Shown here: positions 17,656 through 21,925 of the stretch, one piece after another
How the letters are laid out: each line of letters starts with the position of its first letter
How positions within the stretch are numbered: position 1 is the first letter of the stretch
The notes under the pieces: model-generated
What the model was told of the DNA's origin: nothing
The model's input: the letters and a program-made list of their open reading frames with translations, nothing else
The model's database searches: none
Assembly: GCA_050742975.1 (NCBI GenBank)
Contig: JBOGDQ010000162.1
Location: 1 to 21,925 of the forward strand
Direction: 5' to 3'
Origin: JBDTGE01 sp050742975
Lineage (GTDB): Bacteria; Actinomycetota; Actinomycetes; Mycobacteriales; Jatrophihabitantaceae
Length of the DNA stretch: 21,925 nucleotides
Position numbers and translations under genes: made by a program

Positions 17656-17737
17656 CACTGTGTACGCAGAGTCCACCCGGCCTACCGGTTCACGGATGTC
17701 ATTCAGTCGCCCTCTGTGCCGGATGACACGATGCGGG

Positions 17738-17766
17738 AACCTAACAGCGCCCACCGGGGGCGGCAA
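17738..17766 (-). promoter_or_regulatory. Candidate dnaA promoter
   Basis: On the minus strand TTGCCG (17761-17766) is followed after 17 bases by TAGGTT (17738-17743). This fits the actinobacterial housekeeping pattern TTGnnn-N17/18-TAnnnT. Transcription would start near 17731, about 170 bases before the dnaA GTG. Confidence 0.5.
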
Positions 17767-17852
17767 TAGGTGTCGGCGTGTCGTCGTACAAGCGGCGATT
17801 GGACGTCGTACGGTGGACGATTCGCCTCGTCGCCGATTGCCCCCGCACCGGT

Positions 17853-17882
17853 TTGACCTGCGGCGGCTTGGATCCGTACCGT
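17853..17882 (+). promoter_or_regulatory. Candidate rpmH operon promoter
   Basis: TTGACC at 17853-17858 and TACCGT at 17877-17882 are separated by 18 bases and fit the actinobacterial housekeeping consensus. Transcription would start near 17889, leaving a leader of about 130 bases before rpmH. Confidence 0.5.
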
Positions 17883-18021
17883 TGAACCCGATCCGGGTGT
17901 GTCCGACGGTCATCGGCGTGCCCTCCCGGCGTCCCTGCCGGCTGCAGGTCACACCCGCGTGACCGCCGCAGGAACGGGCTGAACGTCGATAGGCACGACC
18001 AATATAGGAGAGAGTCCGACC

Positions 18022-18159
18022 GTGAGCAAGCGCACCTTCCAGCCGAACAACCGCCGCCGGGCAAAGAAGCACGGCTTCCGGCTGCGCATGCGTACCCGCG
18101 CCGGTCGTGCCATCATCGCCGCGCGCCGGGGCAAGGGCCGCAGCGAACTGTCGGCCTGA
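18022..18159 (+). CDS. rpmH: 50S ribosomal protein L34
   Basis: L34 is a small basic protein of the large ribosomal subunit that binds 23S rRNA. The 45-residue product begins MSKRTFQPNNRRRAKKHGFR and continues with LRMRTRAGRAIIAARRGKGR before ending SELSA, matching the family along its whole length. The start is a GTG preceded by GGAGAGAG with a spacer of seven bases. It is followed by rnpA after 23 bases, the near-universal rpmH-rnpA arrangement. Confidence 0.98.
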   Translation: MSKRTFQPNNRRRAKKHGFRLRMRTRAGRAIIAARRGKGRSELSA

Positions 18160-18182
18160 GCCGGCACTCGTCAGCGATCGGC

Positions 18183-18524
18183 GTGCTCTCCGCGGCATAC
18201 CGGATGCGGCGCTCGAGTGACTTCGCCGCCGTGGTCCGGTCCGGGTCCCGCGCTCGTCGCGGGTGTCTCGTCGTGCACCAACGTAAGGAGCTGACCGTCG
18301 GCGTACCGCTCGTCGGCCTGGTCGTCGGGCGCTCGGTCGGCGGCAGCGTCGTGCGGCATCGGGTCAGCCGGCGGCTGCGGGCCCAGCTGGCTCAGCGGGT
18401 CGATGCGTTGGAGGCCGGCTCGGGGCTCGTCGTGCGGGCGCTGCCGGATGCAGCGCTGGCCGACTCCGGCACGCTCGGTCGTGACCTGGACGCCGCGCTG
18501 TCCCGCCTGGCCGGTGCCCGATGA
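18183..18524 (+). CDS. rnpA: Ribonuclease P protein component
   Basis: RnpA binds the RNase P RNA and helps it cut tRNA 5' leaders. The 113-residue product begins MLSAAYRMRRSSDFAAVVRSG and holds the RNA-binding signature VGRSVGGSVVRHRVSRRLR, where many bacteria have KRVGNAVVRNRVKR. The GTG at 18183 has no clear ribosome-binding site, so translation may depend on rpmH. Its stop overlaps the yidD start (ATGA). Confidence 0.95.
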   Translation: MLSAAYRMRRSSDFAAVVRSGSRARRGCLVVHQRKELTVGVPLVGLVVGRSVGGSVVRHRVSRRLRAQLAQRVDALEAGSGLVVRALPDAALADSGTLGRDLDAALSRLAGAR

Positions 18525-18796
18525 CGCGCCCGTCCCGCGTAGCGGTGCGGGTGATCGGCTTCTACCGGACCGCGATCAGCCCGGCGTTTCCCCCGTCCTG
18601 CCGGTACACCCCCACCTGCAGCGCCTATGCAGCCGAGGCAATCGAGCGCTTCGGCCTGGCGCACGGCAGCTGGCTGGCTGTCCGCCGGTTGCTGCGCTGC
18701 CATCCCTTCCACCAGGGTGGGCACGACCCCGTCCCGCCGCTCGTTGGCCAACAGGCCGGCAAGTCCGCTGTTCCGGCCCGGTCTACGGCCGCCTAG
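18521..18796 (+). CDS. yidD: Membrane protein insertion efficiency factor YidD
   Basis: YidD is a small membrane-associated protein that assists YidC-dependent insertion. The 91-residue product has the N-terminal amphipathic helix, then the family cysteine motif SCRYTPTCSAYAAEAI and RRLLRCHPFHQGGHDPVP. Its ATG overlaps the rnpA stop by four bases, and yidC starts 10 bases after its stop. The C-terminal tail of about 20 residues is not conserved. Confidence 0.95.
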   Translation: MTRPSRVAVRVIGFYRTAISPAFPPSCRYTPTCSAYAAEAIERFGLAHGSWLAVRRLLRCHPFHQGGHDPVPPLVGQQAGKSAVPARSTAA

Positions 18797-18806
18797 GAGT
18801 CATTGA

Positions 18807-19880
18807 GTGCTCAACTTCTTGTACACCCCAGTCTCCTGGGTGCTGCTGCAGTGGCATCACCTGTTCAACCTGATCGGCCTGGACAAGGACAGCGGGCTCA
18901 ACTGGGCGCTGTCGATCGTCTTCCTCGTCATCACCGCTCGTCTGCTGCTGTTCCGGCTGTTCATCAAGCAGGTCAAGTACCAGCGGCACATGCAGCAGAT
19001 GCAGCCGGAGATCCAGAAGATCCGCAAGAAGTACAAGGACGACAAGACTGAGATGCAGCGCCAGATGATGGCGCTGCAGCAGGCACAGGGGTTCAACCCA
19101 TTGTCGGGTTGCCTGCCGATGTTCCTGCAGTTCCCGATCTTCATCGCGCTGTACCACGTGCTGAGACACCTCTCGAACTCCGTCACCTCGGTGCACGTGC
19201 TGCAGCAGCAGGGTGCTGGGGCGCTGAGCCCGGGCCAGGCGCACCAGCTCACGCTCTACACGTTCACCCAGGCCGAGACCGCGAGCGCGGCAACAGCCCG
19301 CCTCTTCGGCGCTCCACTTGCTGGCCGACTGACCGACAACCCGAGCCAGATCGCCGCGCTCGGTGGCGAGCGCGGGGTCACGATCGCGGTCGTCCTGGTG
19401 CTGGTCCTGATCAGCGCCACCGCGACGTTCATGACCCAGGTGCTGGTCCGCCGCGGCAACCCGGTCCAGCCCGAGGGCACCGCAGCTACCGTGCAGCGGC
19501 TGATGATGTACCTGATCCCGCTGGGCACCCTCGGCTCGGGCCTGTTCTTCCCGCTCGGGGTGCTGCTGTACTGGTTCACCAGCAACACCTGGACGATGTG
19601 CCAGCAGCTGTACGTGAACAAGTACCACCCGCACGAGGGCAAGGACGCGCCCGTCGTCGGTGAGGTGGGCAAGACGCTGGCACCCAAGCCGGGGCAGCGT
19701 CCGGTCCGGGGCGGCAAGGGCGCGGCGACGTCGCTGGTCAAGCAACCGACGATGACCGAGGACACCGACTCCACGAGCACGCAGACCCGGACCACGCCGC
19801 GTCCCGGGCAACGACCACAGCGCCCTGCCGGCAAGCGCCCACCCGCCAAGCGGCCGAGCCAGGCCAAGAAGCGGCGCTGA
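18807..19880 (+). CDS. yidC: Membrane protein insertase YidC
   Basis: YidC inserts and folds membrane proteins alone or with SecYEG. The 357-residue product is the Gram-positive type, without the large periplasmic domain. It has a first helix at about 5-24, ALSIVFLVITARLLLF with the hydrophilic-groove Arg45, a cytosolic charged hairpin (KYQRHMQQMQPEIQKIRKKY), GFNPLSGCLPMFLQFPIFIALY, and further helices at about 190-212 and 232-268. The C-terminal tail from about 275 is long and basic (ends PSQAKKRR), which is typical of actinobacterial YidC and may contact ribosomes. The GTG at 18807 has AGGAG seven bases upstream. Confidence 0.97.
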   Translation: MLNFLYTPVSWVLLQWHHLFNLIGLDKDSGLNWALSIVFLVITARLLLFRLFIKQVKYQRHMQQMQPEIQKIRKKYKDDKTEMQRQMMALQQAQGFNPLSGCLPMFLQFPIFIALYHVLRHLSNSVTSVHVLQQQGAGALSPGQAHQLTLYTFTQAETASAATARLFGAPLAGRLTDNPSQIAALGGERGVTIAVVLVLVLISATATFMTQVLVRRGNPVQPEGTAATVQRLMMYLIPLGTLGSGLFFPLGVLLYWFTSNTWTMCQQLYVNKYHPHEGKDAPVVGEVGKTLAPKPGQRPVRGGKGAATSLVKQPTMTEDTDSTSTQTRTTPRPGQRPQRPAGKRPPAKRPSQAKKRR

Positions 19881-19950
19881 CGGCAAACCTGTGCCGCCTG
19901 ATCGCGGTGCTTCCGCAGAACCCCTGCACGTCCGGAGAGGAAACCAGAGC

Positions 19951-20499
19951 GTGAGTGACACCGAGGTTGCGACCGAGTCCGCCGCCGCAGAGAGCACCGC
20001 AGAGAACACTGAAGCGAGCGCCGAGGAGAGCTCGCCGGACGCCCTGCTGGTTCAGGAGGGGGACATCGCCGCGGACTACCTCGAGCGACTGCTGGACATC
20101 GTGGACTTCGATGGCGACATCGACCTGGACGTCGAGAACGACCGCGCGGTCGTGGCGATCGTCGGTAAGGGCTTGGGCGCCCTGATCGGCAGTCACGGCG
20201 AGACGCTGGACGCGCTGCAGGAGCTCACCCGCCTGGCTGTCGCGCAGAAGACCGGTACCCGCAGCCGGCTGATGCTCGACGTCAGTGGCCACAGGCAGGC
20301 GCGCCGTAGTGAGCTCGCAGCCCTTGCCACCGATACGGCGGCCGGGGTCAAGGAGTCGGGTGAGCCGGCCCGGCTGGCACCGATGAACCCGTTCGAGCGC
20401 AAGGTCGTCCATGACACGATCTCGGCGATCGACGGCGTGCGGAGCGAGTCGGACGGGGAAGAGCCGAATCGACGCGTCGTCGTGCACACCGAAGACTGA
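19951..20499 (+). CDS. jag: Jag family RNA-binding protein (KH and R3H domains)
   Basis: Jag (KhpB/EloR) binds RNA and in firmicutes affects elongation and division; its actinobacterial targets are not well known. The 182-residue product has an acidic, alanine- and glutamate-rich N-terminus (1-35), a KH domain with the GSHG turn at 80-83 (VGKGLGALIGSHGETLDALQ) and an R3H motif, Arg150 and His154 in NPFERKVVHDTI. It lacks the Jag-N domain of firmicutes, as is usual in actinobacteria. The GTG at 19951 gives the family N-terminus, with GGAGAGG about 10 bases upstream. It follows yidC by 70 bases. Confidence 0.95.
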   Translation: MSDTEVATESAAAESTAENTEASAEESSPDALLVQEGDIAADYLERLLDIVDFDGDIDLDVENDRAVVAIVGKGLGALIGSHGETLDALQELTRLAVAQKTGTRSRLMLDVSGHRQARRSELAALATDTAAGVKESGEPARLAPMNPFERKVVHDTISAIDGVRSESDGEEPNRRVVVHTED

Positions 20500-20512
20500 G
20501 CCGGCCGAGTCG

Positions 20513-21199
20513 ATGCCCGGCCGCTCGGCCGCGGCCGGTGACGTCTGCTGGCCCGCGGCAGCGGAGCAGGCGTTCGGTGCGCGCCTGCCGCTGGCGCGCC
20601 GGTATGCCGACCTGCTGACCACGCGGGGCATCGAGCACGGCCTGCTCGGCCCGCGCGAGGCCGAGCGGATCTGGGAGCGGCACCTGTTGAACTGTGCGGC
20701 GCTGACCGACCTGCTGCCGAACGGAGCGCGGGTCGTCGACGTCGGATCCGGGGCTGGACTGCCCGGGTTGGTACTGGCAATTCGCCGGCCGGATCTGCGC
20801 GTGGAGCTGGTCGAGTCGTTGCGCCGGCGCACCGACTTCCTGACCGAGGCGGTGTCCGAGCTCGGCCTGACCGAGTCGGTTCGGGTGATCCGCGGCCGGG
20901 CCGAGGACCCGGCTGTCATCGCCGAGGCCGGCTCGGCGCGCTGGGTTACCGCTCGGGCGGTAGCGCCGATCGACCGACTGGTGAGATGGTGTCTACCGCT
21001 GCTGGATCAGGACGGATGCCTGCTGGCGATGAAAGGCCGCAGCGCTGCCGAGGAACTCCGCACCCACCGCGACGTCATCAGGCGAGCAGGCGGGCGCGAT
21101 CTGCGCGTTGTGCAGTGCCAGGTAACCGGCACGGACGAGGCGATCTCGGTGATCGTTGTCCGGCGGGCTGAAACGCGAAGCAGGAGAGGGAGTTCATGA
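20513..21199 (+). CDS. rsmG: 16S rRNA (guanine527-N7)-methyltransferase RsmG
   Basis: RsmG (GidB) methylates N7 of G527 in 16S rRNA using S-adenosylmethionine; loss in actinobacteria gives low-level streptomycin resistance. The 228-residue product has the substrate segment EAERIWERHLLNC, the SAM motif VVDVGSGAGLPGL at 74-86, ELVESLRRRTDFL, and RAVAPIDRLVRW. The ATG at 20513 is 14 bases after the jag stop with a weak ribosome-binding site. The stop overlaps the parA ATG (ATGA), so translation of parA is probably coupled. Confidence 0.96.
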   Translation: MPGRSAAAGDVCWPAAAEQAFGARLPLARRYADLLTTRGIEHGLLGPREAERIWERHLLNCAALTDLLPNGARVVDVGSGAGLPGLVLAIRRPDLRVELVESLRRRTDFLTEAVSELGLTESVRVIRGRAEDPAVIAEAGSARWVTARAVAPIDRLVRWCLPLLDQDGCLLAMKGRSAAEELRTHRDVIRRAGGRDLRVVQCQVTGTDEAISVIVVRRAETRSRRGSS

Positions 21200-21925
21200 C
21201 CGAGCCGGACGGTGTGCCTGAGGCGGTGAAGCAGGACGGTGCCGACGGTGTTTCACGTGAAACCGATCCAGTTGATCGCCCGCCGGTGGTTCAGGGGCCG
21301 GTGCGGGTTTCACGTGAAACACCGCGCAGCCGCGCCGACGACACGCCGATCGGCCGTGAAGCTGCGCAGGCGGTGCACGTGCTGAACGTCCGGCAGGAGC
21401 AGTGGCCCCGCCCCGGTGTGACCCGGGTGATGACGGTCGCGAACCAGAAGGGCGGCGTCGGTAAGACGACCACCGCCGTCAACCTCGCGGCCGCCCTCGC
21501 CTTGCAAGGACTCAAGACGCTCGTCATCGACCTCGACCCCCAGGGCAATGCGAGCACGGCCCTCGGTATCACCGATCGGCAATCGGGGACACCGTCCTCC
21601 TATGAGGTACTGCTCGGCGAGGTCTCGGTACACGACGCGCTGCGGCGAAGCCCGCACAGCGACCGGCTGTTCTGTGTCCCGGCCACGATCGACCTGGCGG
21701 GCGCCGAGATCGAATTGGTCAGCATGGTCGCGCGGGAGAATCGGCTGCGCACCGCGCTGGCCGAGCTCGAACAGTTCGACTTCGACTTCGTGTTCGTCGA
21801 CTGCCCGCCGTCACTCGGACTGCTGACGATCAATGCACTCGTCGCGGCCCCGGAGGTGATGATCCCGATTCAGTGCGAGTACTACGCGCTGGAGGGGGTG
21901 TCGCAGCTGATGCGCAACATCGAGA
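21196..21925 (+). CDS. parA: Chromosome partitioning ATPase ParA (Soj), cut by window edge
   Basis: ParA is a Walker-type ATPase that moves origin copies with ParB bound at parS. The visible 243 residues have a disordered N-terminus of about 75 residues, then MTVANQKGGVGKTTTAVNLA with the deviant Walker A at 85-92, VIDLDPQGNASTALG, and FVDCPPSLGLLTINAL with Walker B. The frame is open to the window edge; about 60-80 more residues would be expected. The N-terminus contains VSRET twice (residues 19-23 and 38-42), each encoded by a parS site. M. tuberculosis ParA also has a VSRET in this region. The ATG overlaps the rsmG stop and GGGAG lies upstream. parB should follow outside the window. Confidence 0.97.
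   Translation, partial: MTEPDGVPEAVKQDGADGVSRETDPVDRPPVVQGPVRVSRETPRSRADDTPIGREAAQAVHVLNVRQEQWPRPGVTRVMTVANQKGGVGKTTTAVNLAAALALQGLKTLVIDLDPQGNASTALGITDRQSGTPSSYEVLLGEVSVHDALRRSPHSDRLFCVPATIDLAGAEIELVSMVARENRLRTALAELEQFDFDFVFVDCPPSLGLLTINALVAAPEVMIPIQCEYYALEGVSQLMRNIE
21249..21264. promoter_or_regulatory. parS: parS site 1 (ParB-binding palindrome)
   Basis: The 14-base core GTTTCACGTGAAAC at 21250-21263 is a perfect palindrome. With flanks it matches 15 of 16 bases of TGTTTCACGTGAAACA, the last base being C. It is inside parA and in frame, coding for VSRET. ParB is expected to bind and spread here. Confidence 0.93.
21306..21321. promoter_or_regulatory. parS: parS site 2 (ParB-binding palindrome)
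   Basis: The same 14-base palindrome occurs at 21307-21320, 57 bases after the first, and matches 15 of 16 bases of the consensus (first base G). It is again in the parA frame and codes for VSRET. Spacing of 57 bases keeps the reading frame. Confidence 0.93.

Larger units (their letters stand above)
17559..18021. other. Divergent dnaA/rpmH intergenic region
   Basis: This 463-base stretch holds no gene I can support. It contains the dnaA promoter, DnaA-box-like sites in the dnaA leader, the rpmH promoter and a long rpmH leader of about 130 bases. Open frames here are short, out of codon style and lack ribosome-binding sites. Confidence 0.8.

Noticed and set aside
17559..18021. A small gene in the dnaA-rpmH gap
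   Set aside because: Frames on both strands are short, have no good start site and run across the promoters.

Overview
This is the replication-origin neighbourhood of a high-GC actinobacterial chromosome. The evidence is the gene order rpmH-rnpA-yidD-yidC-jag-rsmG-parA running right, with dnaA-dnaN-recF-DUF721-gyrB-gyrA-DUF3566-tRNA-Ile-DLW39-tRNA-Ala running left. The lineage-specific proteins CrgA, DUF3566, DLW-39 and DUF721, frequent GTG starts and strongly G/C-ending codons agree. I cannot name the genus; a Frankineae-type actinobacterium is possible but this is only inference.

Layout, left to right. (1) 1-1100: the start of a divergent DUF881 gene (cut by the window edge), then crgA (divisome) and a PH-domain membrane protein. 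(2) 1095-1366: a non-coding convergent junction with degenerate ~41-bp repeats and a long hairpin. (3) 1367-4861, minus strand: rhomboid protease, cyclophilin, and the overlapping pair gatD/murT that amidates lipid II. (4) 5006-6919: a secreted S53 (sedolisin/kumamolisin) protease with a complete catalytic set and its own hairpin terminator. It looks like an accessory gene inserted into an otherwise conserved region. (5) 7119-17558, minus strand: tRNA-Ala, a 40-residue DLW-39 protein, tRNA-Ile, DUF3566, gyrA, gyrB, DUF721, recF, dnaN and dnaA. (6) 17559-18021: the divergent dnaA/rpmH promoter region. (7) 18022-21925, plus strand: rpmH, rnpA, yidD, yidC, jag, rsmG and parA (cut by the window edge). 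Two parS sites lie inside the parA reading frame.

How the genes fit together. DnaA, DnaN, RecF and gyrase run initiation, processivity, repair and supercoiling. The likely oriC is the 294-bp dnaA-dnaN gap, which holds several DnaA-box-like 9-mers. The one perfect box I found is elsewhere, in the recF-DUF721 gap. ParA and its parS sites segregate the new origins. RpmH, RnpA, YidD, YidC and Jag link ribosome assembly, tRNA processing and membrane insertion; RsmG methylates 16S rRNA. CrgA, MurT/GatD and probably DUF3566 connect to cell division and wall growth.

I did not find a convincing undescribed system. The points most worth a second look are the recF-DUF721 DnaA-box cluster, the double in-frame parS, the ~41-bp repeat cluster, the cysteine-free MurT, the S53 protease insertion, and a hairpin that masks the ribosome-binding site of the PH-domain gene.
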